DNA of 64,000 nt, from NCBI GenBank assembly GCA_022410635.1, contig JAJVDF010000382.1:790383-854382 (forward strand), given 5' to 3'. A program made the translations under genes and the position numbers. The notes beneath the pieces were generated by a model. The model was not told the origin of the DNA and ran no database searches. It worked only from the letters and a program-made list of their open reading frames with translations. This DNA comes from Tretioscincus oriximinensis. Lineage: Eukaryota > Chordata > Lepidosauria > Squamata > Gymnophthalmidae. Below, piece after piece: positions 23,551-35,150 of this stretch; positions within the stretch are counted from its first letter, which is position 1; each line of letters opens with the position of its first letter.

Positions 23551-23722
23551 CTGTCCCCACTGAGCCTTCTTCTTGGCTATATATCAGAATAGGAGTGTGC
23601 CATCTATGTGCTAGTGTAGGCTGTGGCAGGCCCCGAATGGGGCCTGCCACAGCCTACACTGGCATGTGGATGACCAAGCTCTGTACTGAGATATAACCCA
23701 GAATAAGGCTCAGTGGGGACAG
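23551..23722. mobile_element. Near-perfect cruciform element
   Basis: The termini CTGTCCCCACTGAGCC (23551-23566) and GGCTCAGTGGGGACAG (23707-23722) are exact inverses. At the centre, 22-bp arms (23613-23634 and 23639-23660) pair perfectly around a GAAT loop, and partial pairing joins the two zones. A related right half lies at 47300-47405 and a related phrase at 43643-43668, so this is a dispersed palindromic element. Non-coding. It could be cut by cruciform-resolving enzymes or be hard to sequence. Confidence 0.7.
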
Positions 23723-25080
23723 AGTAATATACGAAGGACAATGAGAACTGCTAGAGTCTATCTATACCAACTAGATTATCTTTCTGGGGTAATAGTATAG
23801 TGAATTTGGATCATAGAATTTTTGTCCTCAAAAACTCTATTTCTAGTATAATTCTTGTTTTAATGTTTCACAAATGCAAGCGTGTTGATATACCTACTTG
23901 AAAAAACTGATCCTATATAAACAGGGCCAGTATTCTAGTCACTACATGGTATCTATCATAATTCCTCTAGCATGATATAGGGATAGCAGTAGGATCTCTG
24001 TTGCTCCCTAAGGGCAAATATAAGGCATTGCCCATAATGATCATCACTAGGGAAAAATGCAAGTAGATAGGAATTGTACAAAGTGGTTCAAGGAAGCAGA
24101 AAGAGAGATGCCTTTGGATTCATACTTTTTTATACTCCAAGATAAGCAGGACAGCATGATTACTAATAATGGGGGACAAGCAAACATTTGACTTGAACAC
24201 AAAATGCAAAGACAAAAGATTAATAAAATGTTTACATAATTTCAGGCTGCTATAATTATTGCTGGTTCTGGAAGAAAATGCACAGAATGGGAGAAACAGA
24301 TATAAATATTGTCCCTCCCACCCTTCAAAGGACAAAGCACAAGTGTCTGCTACTTGCATCTCTCTTCTCCCAGTTAAAATTGGACGATTAGGTGCTTTTT
24401 GCACATACTTGCATCAGAGCACTTGTGCTTTAGCTTAATGTGCATTACAAGTGGAATAACCTATGCAACCTGTGTAAGTGTTAAACTATTGCTCCATTTG
24501 ATTTCCATCAATCACACCCTGCATACATCACGTCAGAACAGACTCAGAATGCAAATCTGCTTTTGCCTCTGGAATTGCTTCTAAAACCAAATGTTGTGAG
24601 GGACAGCTCCTTATCTGTCTTTACAGATGCAACTTTGGAGGCATCTCCAGAGGCATATTTGGAAGCAATGTGAAGATATCTCCAAAGGCTGATACTTGTG
24701 GGACATCATTTCTGCTTCATTGCACCTGCACACTGTGCCCACCCATCCTGTATGGAAGAACACTACAGCTAATGAGCATTAGCCATTGTTACATGTAGAN
24801 CTGTTATACTGCCCCAAACAGCTAAAGGAATTTCTTCTCTCATAGTAATCTGCTAGTGCTTAATATCTGCAGAGGAGTTTCTCCTGCTTGTGCAACCCCT
24901 CTGGGTAGCAAAGACAGTGGGAATCCAGGATAGGACCTTGTCAGTTGCAGCCCTCAGACTATTGATTATCTTCCCCTTGAATGTACCAATAACATCTCTG
25001 TATACATTGAGAAAATGCTTGAAGATGTACCAATTTAACCTGGGCTTTGGTTGAAAAAAGAACCGCAACCAGCTCTCCGT
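23723..25080. other. Unassigned stretch
   Basis: Small open frames only, none recognisable. Confidence 0.4.
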
Positions 25081-25084
25081 CCCC

Positions 25085-25165
25085 TGCTTCCAGGCATTGT
25101 TGTTTTAATATGTTAATTCTGTTTTTATTGTTAACCACGCTGGGACCTTTGGGTATAGGGAGTTA
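25085..25165 (+). mobile_element. SINE 3' tail fragment
   Basis: TTGTTAACCACGCTGGGACC then TTTGGGTATAGGGAG resembles the 3' module of the type 1 SINE. The head is not detectable. Confidence 0.45.
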
Positions 25166-25263
25166 AATACTTCAGGGAGATGTTACTACACATCTAATGT
25201 GTATTAGCACTAGTCCCATGCAGATTCTAGGGAACAATAAGTTCCTTAGTCTTTAGTCATCTA

Positions 25264-25985
25264 GAACATAAGAACATAAGAGGAACCCTACTGAATNGTA
25301 CCAAAGCCCATAAGTCTAGTGTTCTGTCCCACACAGAGGCCCACCAATTGCACTTGGGCAGTCTGAACAGAAGAAGGCAAAATCTTCATCTGTTCTCGAT
25401 TCCCTGCAAATGATATTTTATGAGTACTGCCCCATGCTCCATCCCAGAGGCAGTTTCAAAAGACCTATCCTAGTAGATATTTATACCTAGGGTTGCCATA
25501 TTTTGGCAGCTCAAACCTGGGCTGGGGTGGTTGGAGGTGCACGCACATGCACGCACACACACACGCACGCAGATGCTTGTGGTGAGACAGTGAGAACAGA
25601 GCTGCACAAAAGCCCTGTTCTGTCAAAAACCCAAGCGTTTTTCCTCCAGCATTGGAGCAGCAACGGCACGNTCCGGGGTGCCTTCCAGGACCCCGGAAAG
25701 TGTTGCTCGGGTTGCAGCTGTCAGCTCTGATGGCTCCTTTGCCTTTAAAATCCTGCATTTTTATATTCCATAATACAGCATCAGGGAATGTAAAAATCCG
25801 GGATTTTCTCTTAAAACCCGGAGGGAACTATATTTTAGTCCCACAAACCGGGATTGTTGCACCTTCCCGGGATGTATGGCAACCTTATTTATACTCTGGT
25901 GTCCATAAACTTATCTAACTCTGTCTTGAATCTACCGAGGCTGATAGCCATCACCACCTCTTCTGGATAGCTATAACCACCTCTT
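25264..25985 (-). mobile_element. CR1-type LINE 3' UTR, interrupted by hAT-like copy 2
   Basis: The minus-strand 3' end at 25264 shows two TTCTTATG-like octamers (plus strand AGAACATAAGAACATAAGAG). Segments 25264-25487 and 25888-25985 together match the copy at 26955-27260, broken precisely at the TTTATACC target. No coding region remains. Confidence 0.75.
25488..25887 (-). mobile_element. hAT-like non-autonomous transposon, copy 2
   Basis: Left TIR TAGGGTTGCCATA (25488-25500) and right TATGGCAACCTTA (25875-25887, one mismatch). Flanks TTTATACC (25480-25487) and TTTATACT (25888-25895) form an 8-bp target duplication with one change. Inverted relative to the copy at 7147-7763, it shares the ends, the CA-rich tract (about 25535-25572) and GGTGCCTTCCAGGACCCCGG, but lacks the long internal inverted repeat of copy 1. 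Nested in a CR1 3' UTR, so it is younger than that CR1. Confidence 0.75.
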
Positions 25986-26954
25986 CCTGTGTTTGTTTTC
26001 TTATGCAGAGTCACAGTAATATAGGTGAGCTTTAAGAAGAACTGTTTATGAAATCTGAAATTCACTTCAGCTTTATTTTTCTTAAGAGTGACTCTGCTTG
26101 GATTTTTGTACTGGCAAAGCTACAAATGCTTACTCTGAATCTTTTTAAATAATTGAAGAGATAGATTTAACCCACTTGCCATTAACGTTTGGATTTTTAT
26201 GCACATTAAGTGCATGTAGCTAAATTGTAATATATATTTTAAACAACTGAGTGACTTGTGTTTGGAAAAAGCTGCTAAGCAGGGCTCAAAATCTCCTTTC
26301 CTCTACATTTTATGATTTCAACAATGTTGATAATGGAGATTCTTTGCGTGCTCATTGACACCTTAATGGGTGCGGCAACAGACTGCTTGCTAGATGAAGT
26401 ATATGGGGCTGACTTTCACATTTGTAATGATATGGTAATGATAGTCATTAAATGTCAGTTGTGGTTTACTGACATTTTAGCACATAATTATGAGGGTATT
26501 ACAATAACCATGCAGCCACAATAATTTTCTGAAACAGAGTAAGATATATTTCAATGCAAAAGTTTTAGAATCTTTAAGGGTATACCCAGACTGCTGCCTT
26601 TTATAATGCCTTTTAAATGCTTTCCTTTGTGGCTGCCCATATATACAAAGAGATTGCCTATCCTTACTGTGAAAAGTTCCATAAATTCCCCTTTGTGATT
26701 GGTTTATCTATGTCAGCAGGGAGAGATTTTTCTATAGTTTGGGGGCAACTACCAAGAAGGCTAGCCATCTGTTGCATTCCACACTGGCAACAAGCAGTTC
26801 TCCAACAGTTTATTAACCCTTTCCTACTTCTTCTGTTAACCAGCATGTGATCACTTGCAAACATTGCTTGAGTTCNCAAAGGCAAGGTGGTGTAGAGGTT
26901 AAAATACGCTTTTTACCAAAGACGTATGTCGTAACGTATTAGAGGCCCATGTAT
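25986..26954. other. Unassigned stretch
   Basis: No gene or repeat recognised. Confidence 0.4.
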
Positions 26955-27885
26955 ATAAGAACCTACGAACATAAGAACATAAGGAGAGCCATACTGGATC
27001 AGGCCACAGCCCATCAAGTCTCACACAGAGGCCCACCAGATGCACCTGGGCAGTCTGAACNGAGGAAAGCAAAATATGCACCTGTTCATGACTCCCTGCA
27101 TATGGCATTTCAGGAGTCCTGCCTGTTGCTTCATCACGGAGGCAACATCCAGACATCCATCCTAGTACCCATTTATACCCTTGGTGTCTATAAACCTGTC
27201 TAGTCCTGTCTTGAAACTATCCAAGCTGTTAGCTACCACTACCTCTTCAGAAAGTAAATTCTACAGGCCGATGACCCTTTGGGTGAAAAAATACTTTCCT
27301 TTGTCTGTTCTCACTCTTCTGTCCATCAGTTTCAAAGAATGTCCCCTGGTCCTANTGTTGTGTGATAGAGAAAACATTTTTCTCTATTCACCCTATCCAT
27401 CCCATGCATAATTTTGTACACTACAATCAGATCACCTCTCAAATGTCGCCTTTCGAGGCTGAAGTGGTCCAGACGTTCCAGACTGACTTCATAAGGGAGG
27501 TGCTCCAGACCCTTGATCATTTTGTTNCCCTTTTCTGCATCTTCTCTAGTTCCACAATATCCCTATTGAGATGTGGTGACCAGAATTGAACACAGTATTC
27601 CCAATGTGGCCTCACCACAGATTTATAAAGAGGCAAAACAACATTTGCTTTCAATTCCTTTCCTAATTATCCCCAACATGGAATTTGCCTTTTTTGCTGC
27701 TGCTGCACACTGGGTTGACATTTTCATTGAACTGTCCACCAACACCCCAAGATCCTTTTTTTGCTTGGTCACAGAAAGCTTTGTTCCCATCAGGTGGTAG
27801 GAGTAATTGGGGTTCTTTGCCCCAACGTGCATGACCTTGCACTTGCTTACGTTGAAGTGCATTTGCCACTTTGCTGTGTCTGCTG
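26955..27885 (-). mobile_element. CR1-type LINE, 3' third with ORF2 C-terminus
   Basis: Best CR1 copy in the window. The minus-strand open segments are C-terminal reverse-transcriptase/thumb sequence: WQMHFNVSKCKVMHVG and KDLGVLVDSSMKMSTQ (27623-28030 frame), then EHLPYEVSLERLDHFSLERR and HLRGDLIVVYKIMHG (27332-27520). These motifs are diagnostic of CR1 ORF2 downstream of the catalytic core. The 3' UTR (26980-27300) ends in TTCTTATG octamer repeats at 26955-26985. The copy is 5'-truncated near 27885, where it abuts a type 2 SINE, and stops and frameshifts inactivate it. Confidence 0.9.
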
Positions 27886-28085
27886 TGGAGAAAGGTGAGC
27901 ACCCTCTACTGGCCTTAACTTTAGCCAACCTAGCTGTTTGAAAGTAAGCAATCACAAGTAGATGAGTAGGGATTATCGTCTCAGTGTGATGGTGAAGAAC
28001 ACTTTGGGCAAAAAATAACTCGTAAGCCACTTTGAGTCCCTTCAGGCGAGAAAAGCAGGGTATAAAAGTTCTCCTCCTTTTTCTC
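27886..28085 (+). mobile_element. tRNA-derived SINE (type 2), 5'-truncated
   Basis: GGTGAGCACCCTCTACTGG, GCAATCACAAGTAGATGAG, CTTTGGGCAAAAAATAACTC and TAAGCCACTTTGAGTCCC, then GAGAAAAGCAGGGTATAAAA. This matches the 3' two-thirds of the full SINE at 36190-36502 read on its minus strand. The tRNA-like head is missing. It joins the truncated CR1 end at 27885 without visible spacer. Confidence 0.65.
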
Positions 28086-29705
28086 CATTCATAGCATCAG
28101 TGTGGTGGAAAGGACTTTTTCTTTCTCTCCAAACTAGCTTCTCTATTGGTAAACAGAAGTTCATCCTGATGCCTTTTCTACCTTGGCACCAGTGAACCAA
28201 AAGAAACACGTTTTTAAGCATATACTGAGTAACACAATGCTAGGAACTATTATCACCACTTCCAGCATCATGATATAATGTTCTTCTTTTATGCCCGTTC
28301 ATTGTAGAGATGAAAGATCTGTAAAATATGAATAATAGTTTGCTAACGAAACCAAGTTCATTTAGATTAAGACTTTAGATTAAACACGTAAACCATCTAA
28401 TTAAAATTTTTGACTTAGATGGCTTTCTGGATATACCGACTCATGAGCTTCTTCTGAAAACTTTGGGTAGATAAAGCTTTTTACTGAATTGTTTCCATCT
28501 CTGCGTTATGTTCCTAACTCCCAGCATTCAATTTTTTTTATTGGCAGATGTTTTAAGATGGGCCTATCTATTCTGGTAAATGTTATCCAATGTCACATAT
28601 TTTTAATAGTTGTAACAGAATTACATTTACCAGAGAATATATCTTTAGGAAAATATATGATGCTGACATCAGAAATTGCACAAAGAGTTTGAGCAAATAG
28701 TTAAATAGCAAATTTCTTGGAAGAGAGTTCAATCATTTAGGGATCTGATGAATAATGGGACAGCTATTCTATTAGAATTAAAATACACCAGCTCAGCTTT
28801 CCCTTGTGCAGACACAGTGTCTTTTTTCATTAATGCAGAATACCAAATTGAACCCTAAAAAATTAGCATCATTCTCCAAGAAATAGGTTTATTGACTTAC
28901 TTGTTAATACTTTGTTTGCATGAATAATTCACCAACTTACATGCTATATCTAAAGCATATATTAGTCAGAAATTGACCTTCACTATGGTTAACATCAAAA
29001 TTTATTGTTCCAGGAAGCTCCAGATATATTGACTTAAAAACAAAACTTTGAAGTTCAATTAGTTGATACAATATTAGTTGATAATTGTGTGATGTGCATC
29101 TTCTAATCTTCAGAATATGTTGTCATTGTTACTTCCCCTATTGTCTTCCACAGTAGTCTGGGCCACCCATTTTGCAACCAGGTAAGGTCTTTGTGCTGCT
29201 CTGAGATTTCTGAGACATTTATTTTTCTTCTGGTATAAGTTGCACTGGACAGTAAAAGGTCCGATTGCTGTTGGTATCATCTCTCTCCTCTTTTCACCTA
29301 CTCTTATAAAATGTCTACTCATTCTCCTAGAAATTTCCTTTTAAATTTGTTTTCATATAATGAGTATTTTACCATACAACAGCAGTTAGTAATATAGTTT
29401 CAACAATATAGTTTACGATTAATTGAACAGGCAGCTGGGTTGTTTTCAACTGAAAAGTTCTCATGACCAGGAGAAACCCTAGAATCTAGCAGGTAGGACT
29501 GCAAAAAATCCCAGATCCTTGATTCCAAATCCTGTTCCTGCTAAATTCCAGACCAGTGCCTAAGTTCAGTTCTAGTCTCTTGGCATTCTGGCTTCGGGGG
29601 AGTATGGGGTACTAATCTGAGTTTTCCTCAGCTGGTTCTCATTCAAAGACAAGAGCCACCTTCTCTTAGAGAAGAATCTCAGATTACAGACAGTCTACCA
29701 AAGGG
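28086..29705. other. Unassigned stretch
   Basis: AT-rich, no gene or repeat recognised. Confidence 0.4.
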
Positions 29706-29707
29706 GA

Positions 29708-29893
29708 TAGTAGTACTTAGAGACTAACAGGAGAAAAGTGGGTGGCATAAGCTTTCGTTGACACGTCTACTTCTGAAGAAGTAGATGTGTCTACGAAAGC
29801 TTATGCCATCCACTTTTCTCTTGTTAGTCTCTAAGTGCTACTAGCTCCTTTGCTGGACTTTCTGCTGGACTAATACGGCTATTTCTCTGAAAC
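29708..29893 (+). mobile_element. Penelope-like inverted-repeat unit with hammerhead-like core, copy 1
   Basis: The left arm (29708-29772) is the inverse of the right arm (29773-29842). The right arm carries CTGAAGA (29773-29779), an extra A, GTAGA (29781-29785), a 4-base loop, TCTAC (29790-29794), GAAA (29795-29798) and GCTTATGCC. This is the order of the conserved core of a type I hammerhead ribozyme, but the upstream helix I strand (expected GCAT) is replaced. A tail GCTGGACTTTCTGCTGGACT and GACTAATACGGCTATTTCTC-like end follows. No reverse transcriptase is present. Hammerheads of this minimal type are known from the terminal repeats of Penelope-like retroelements; assignment here is inference. 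Confidence 0.6.
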
Positions 29894-30607
29894 AGATTAC
29901 AGACAGAAACCTTGAATATGACAGTAATCATGAAGAAACCATTGGATTGGCATGATTCTCACAAGAGAAGAACTCAGGTCATCTGTCACGATCAAGAGTC
30001 TGAAAGGGAGCAGTGCAGGTTGCTAAACTGTAAGTTTGTGAGATTCCTCTTCTTGTGCACATATATCTGCTATTGACAAACTTCTCAACTTTGATGGAGA
30101 CCCAACCAAGCTTTGCGTGTTCAAGGTGAAGCTTTCTTTGCACCTGGAACTTCATTGCCATGCTTGTCCAGATGATATATCAAAATACAATTGATTCTGG
30201 AGGAAAAGGATGAACCCATCATTAACTGATTAGGACTATAGCCATAAATGTGCTTTTAAACTATCTTCAAATAATCTCAAAATAAATCAACAGTGACCTC
30301 TCTTTTTTAGCTCTCAGATAAAATAACGCACTGTCTAACCTCTGGATGAACCCAAGTCTGGAAAATAAAAAATTGGCATTTTGCAAAGATGATGAAGAAA
30401 AAAGAAGAAGACTTGATATCAAAAAGTTACATTTTGTGCCCTGTAGACTAAAATAAGTACTGTAAAAAGCTGATTTTCATAAAAATTGCTGCCAGAAGGG
30501 CTTTGGACAATATTGTAAATTTATAGGAGCTCTGCAGGTTACGCTGGCCTGAAGAAAGGAATGCTCAGATTTCTGAGATGAATCAAAGTATAGCACATGT
30601 GACTATC
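29894..30607. other. Unassigned stretch
   Basis: Between the two Penelope-like units; contains no recognisable reverse-transcriptase or endonuclease sequence. Confidence 0.4.
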
Positions 30608-30815
30608 AAAGGAGCCAGTAGCACTTTGAGACTAACAGGAGAAAAGCGGGTGGCATAAGCTTTTGTAGACACATCTACTTCTTCTGACGCATCTGAAGAA
30701 GTAGACGTGTCTCNGAAAGCTTATGCCACCCACTTTTCTCAAGTTAGTCTCAAAGTGCTACTGGGCCTTTTGCTGGACTTTCTACTGGACTAACACGGCT
30801 ATTTCTCTGAAACTG
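30608..30815 (+). mobile_element. Penelope-like inverted-repeat unit with hammerhead-like core, copy 2
   Basis: Same asymmetric layout as 29708-29893: left arm 30608-30683, short spacer, right arm about 30689-30766, then the tail ending GGCTATTTCTCTGAAAC. The right arm reads GCAT (30689-30692), CTGAAGA (30693-30699), A, helix II GTAGAC/GTCTCN, GAAA (30715-30718), GCTT, ATGC (30723-30726). GCAT and ATGC can pair as helix I, and the predicted cleavage is after 30722. One helix II position is mismatched and one is N. Core residues are otherwise as in hammerheads, apart from an extra A before helix II. Confidence 0.65.
30689..30726 (+). ncRNA. Hammerhead-ribozyme-like motif (candidate)
   Basis: Conserved core letters CUGANGA and GAAA are in order. 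A palindromic AGCU at 30718-30721 supplies helix III as in minimal dimer-acting hammerheads, and 4-bp GCAU/AUGC forms helix I. The U at 30722 would be the cleavage-site nucleotide. An extra A after the first core block resembles the extra core A reported for a viroid plus-strand hammerhead. Activity is untested and helix II is damaged here. Confidence 0.45.
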
Positions 30816-33800
30816 ACTAACATGTGACTATGTGTGACCAAAACAACTGCTGTGTGTTGCCCAAATAATTTCAAATTTGCCTTGTTTCCTGTGTTTGAGC
30901 ACAATGCTTTGGTCTTTCTCACTTTCCTGTGGTTTAAACTAGTAGGTTTGGAGGAATCAGAGCCATAGGTATCAGCATTTCAGAGGCCTTGGTCACACAT
31001 CAGCAATTAAGCCTCACTTGGACCAGTTGAAAAGGGAATTGTTACATCATGTCCTAATTTTTGATGGTTAAATATGGTTGTATTTGAAAAGCTGAAAGGT
31101 ACACTGGAGACTGTTTTTAAAAGTTATGGAATTTGCCATAACTTCAGGCTTCAGAAAAACTTGCCAAGAGAAAAGTTCTCCCACTGAATCCCACGCTTTC
31201 TGCAAGTCTAACCACATTTCCACCCTGCTCTTAACCCAGAGATCTTACCATGTTTTAAAATGTCTTAAGCAGCATTGCAAAGAGAGTGAGCAGTGTATTA
31301 CAAGCTGCAATTGGCCTCAGTTTACTCCCATTTAAAACTGGTCCAACNATGGGTTAATTTCATGTGTGTGACCATGGTCATAATATGGAAAGATTCAATC
31401 TGAAATTGTACCATTTGCACGATTGTACTTATGTCAAGAACTTCAGACTTGGGCTCCCAGTGCTTTGAAAAGTTAGAAATGAAGATTTCTAAATATGAAG
31501 TCAACAGGGAACACGTTTTGGTGGCATGTGTCCGGACTGTGTTGGTCTTCCAATATGCCTATATATTGAGATTTTCCAGAAATCCAGAACAGACTTCCAT
31601 GGACCCATACAAGTAGACTGCGTAGACTGCGTCTTCAATGTCATTTCAGAATATCGACTGACCAAGTAACCAGACTTCCCTCTGTACTTGATCACATCAC
31701 CTAAGAAATAGTTTTATTGATTCCCTAGCAGTGAGGAAAGCTGGCATAGCAATTCTTTTTATGTTTAATCCTTTTTGCTTGTATGATATTCATATGCCTC
31801 ATGTACACTGACACTTGGTTTAGCAGGTGACTATAACCTGACTATGTTTTAAGACATGGGGGTGACTTATGGAGGGCATTCATCGGCATGCCATCATTCA
31901 AAGCAATGAATAATCCTTATGCTTATTCTGTAGTGTATAGTTTTCATCTTTTAAACATTGCTTCTGACAGGCTGCCATCTCTTTTAATGTTTCTACTACT
32001 GATGTTCATTAATTGCTACATAGAGAGTGCTTTGTACATTTCTGTTAAATGTCAACAACAAAGATGTTTAGGCAGAAATGTTGCAATGTTGTTGAATTGT
32101 TGCCACGGCTGCCAATTTATAGCATTAAGTCTTCCTGATTAACAGCCTAATTCTTTAGCTTTCTGTGCCTGCATATAAATTCTTTAAAAAGCAGAAGCAA
32201 GTGCTTTGGCATTACAATGCAATAAACCATGGCATTATACTGCTGCTTCATGACTATCACCACTTTTCCTTTGTTTTTGGTACTGTGACATTGCATATNG
32301 TTGGGATTCAGTTATTAGAAAAAAGTTGAACTACTCAAATAGGGAACTTTAATTATTTTTGTTCTATAGGGATTTACCTCAGTACTGACCCATACTGATT
32401 CATATCTTTCAGTTGTCAATTTAAAATTTACCTTTTTTATTTAAAAAAGAAACCAAAGTTCTTTGGGAGAGAAAAACCATTCTTATAAGAAGGAGCAGTC
32501 CAACAGGCAACNAAAAGATATGGTTTTGGGGGGTCTAGGAATCTCACAGGTATCAGTATTCTAAGCTAAGGCCCCTTTTGCCCAAATTTGCTATCATACT
32601 TTAAGAAGGTCACTTTTCCCCATTGACGGCTTGGGAATAATGGTAATATTCCTTACAGCTCCCTAAAGCACATTAGCGTGCTGCTGATTAATTAGCAATG
32701 CATGTACAGTATAGCTAGTAGTAGCGNGTTCCCATGTAGGATGGACTTTGTCAGTGAAAGGAAAGTAATGTTATGCAGGAGCTGGGATCCAGATTAAGTT
32801 TTGGGGGTTTGAGCACAACCATGTTTAGCTGCGAAGGTCATCATTTGCCTCAGTAGAGTTCAGAGCTGTTGGAATGCTGAAATGATAATATTCAGGGCTG
32901 AACACAGAGGCTGGGCAGCTGTGAATCAAACGTAAAGTGTGATTGACCCAGACATCATGTGAAACAGCAGTTTGGCNCTTGAAGAGCAGCACACATTATT
33001 CCACTTTTAATGTGGATCTAGCTGCTTAATGTGAACATGAATGGCTGAAGTTCATCCACATTAAAGTTCATCAACTAATGTCCTTTAAATGGTCCTAAGT
33101 GTCATTACAGAAATGTGTGCAGTGGTTAAATGTCAGTAATTTGTGGCATCTTCAGCAAAATTTTCTTCTTCTTCTGGTAACTGTACTGTTCTTACAAACC
33201 TATACAGAAAAGAACGCTGGTCTCAGTATTTTAGGAATTCAGGTTGTGAATATGGTATAGTACCTAATGCTATGAGCAGAATGATTTTTTCTGCTAATGT
33301 TTTAAAGACTGTGTGAGATAGATTGTTCCACAGTGCAGAGGATAAATTCTATCAGGTGACTTATGATTTCTGGTAAGTCATTTCATCTGCACAAGTGAAA
33401 TGCATCATGGAAAAGATATTATATCTTGATCTAATTATGAATTACAGTCAGTCCATAAAGCATTTTATCCTGGTATAGTGGTCCTTGGTCAGCATGTGGG
33501 CAACGCATAGGCCATTAGCCTAACATATCAAGCCTGTTGCTATTCTGCTAGGTACCCAGAACTGCATGGAGAAATAAAAAAGCAGACAGTCCTTTCAGAT
33601 CCATACGAAGAATGAGACTGTCCCAAGAATGGGAGAGAGGAGAGGAAAGCCAGGAAATAGTGTTCCTTTATATTTATGGAAATGGAGGGGCTGTCTCATC
33701 AGAATCGCTACAGACCTGTCTCTTATGATGTCCCTCTCCTTTCCTTATTTTCCAACACAAGCAGTGGTGGCTGGCCTCTGGATTCGTGGGGTCCAGCGAA

Positions 33801-35100
33801 CATTCAGAGATTATGATAAAATCTCCATAGAAAACAATGGAGAACAATTGGCCAACTGTAGGCTTTCATAGAGGAGCTGCCAACAAATCACTTCCTAGTC
33901 CCACTCAGCCACACCCTCTCTCCATTAGCTTTTATTAGCTATAATCAAATTGCAGTTTCTGTTCTTGATCTATGAACTACCATGTCCTAGTGCATCAGGT
34001 CAAAATAATGCCATGATAGGAAAGTATTACTTTTTGACTCACACAGGGACAGAAATTTGAAGCTTGGTTCATGTGGTTATATGAAAATACTAAAAGACTG
34101 CTTATAAAGCCAACAAATGTGGACACTTCTAACCACAATGGTGAGATGTACTTTAATCTGACAGAAACTATGGTATTATGTTTCCTAAATTGGCAGGTGA
34201 ATTAACGAAGGCAACNTAAATCAGTATAGAAGATGTTTTGAGTGGAGAACATATTTCAGCAATGTAATAAAGCTCAATTCTAAAATGGATTTTCCATGTT
34301 CTGGATTACATCCTGTTAGTTTGCTGGTAGACTTCAACATTGGAGCCTAATGGCAATCCACCTCAAGGGCTTCTTGATGTGGATGATACTTTGTCCTGGG
34401 CAAATGGAGAGGATCAGCGGTGGTTGCAGTCTCTCTAACCTATATGGACAAATCCATAGATGAGACCCTGAAGGAGACCATGGACCACTGTGTTCTGAAC
34501 TGCAGCTAATGCAGAAAATCCAAAGTCTCTTGATGCTGACATCTCAGCTAGGAAAGCAGCTAAAGTAGAGATCTTTATATGACACCACAGGGATAATTTT
34601 GGCTTATGGCCTAATGCAAAAGCTGGTGTACTCCAGTATAAGAGTGTCTAGATTTCTTGCAGCGCAGGATGGCATGATAGACGTTAATGTCTTAGTTATA
34701 ATGNATGTGTCTGAGAAGAGCATACTAAGTCTGCTTTTAAGCATCTGGTTTAATTGCTCTTACCATGTACTCAGCTTGTGGTACATCATGTATTTCTCTC
34801 AAAAGTACCCAACCCGTTTCTAGTTGTTGTTTTTAAAATGATGCAAGCAGGGCCATGGTTAGGCAAGTACAACATATGCAGCTACACAGAGTAGCAAAAT
34901 TTTGTGGGCAGCAAGACAGAAGTAGATAATTCCACCAATTTATTGATGGTACTCTGTAACCAATAGTGAGTCTTAACTGAGGGAAGTTAACTGAAGGAAG
35001 AATGGAGTAAAATAAATGACTGCATGGGGGCAACATACCTCCAAAATATAGGCCTGCATGCAAGTATCTTCTTTTCACCTATTTGCAATATATTTCATAG
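30816..35100. other. Long unassigned AT-rich stretch
   Basis: About 4.3 kb with only short open frames and no recognised interspersed repeat. A trivial tandem pair TAGACTGCG lies at 31615-31632. Confidence 0.4.
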
Positions 35101-35103
35101 GGG

Positions 35104-35149
<46 letters not shown>

Positions 35150-35150
35150 A
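35104..35150. repeat. GAT trinucleotide microsatellite
   Basis: About fifteen consecutive GAT units. Confidence 0.95.

Noticed and set aside
27573..27800. 75-codon plus-strand frame
   Set aside because: Antisense shadow of CR1 ORF2, which reads on the minus strand.
35104..35150. CRISPR-like array
   Set aside because: A plain GAT microsatellite without spacers, in vertebrate DNA.
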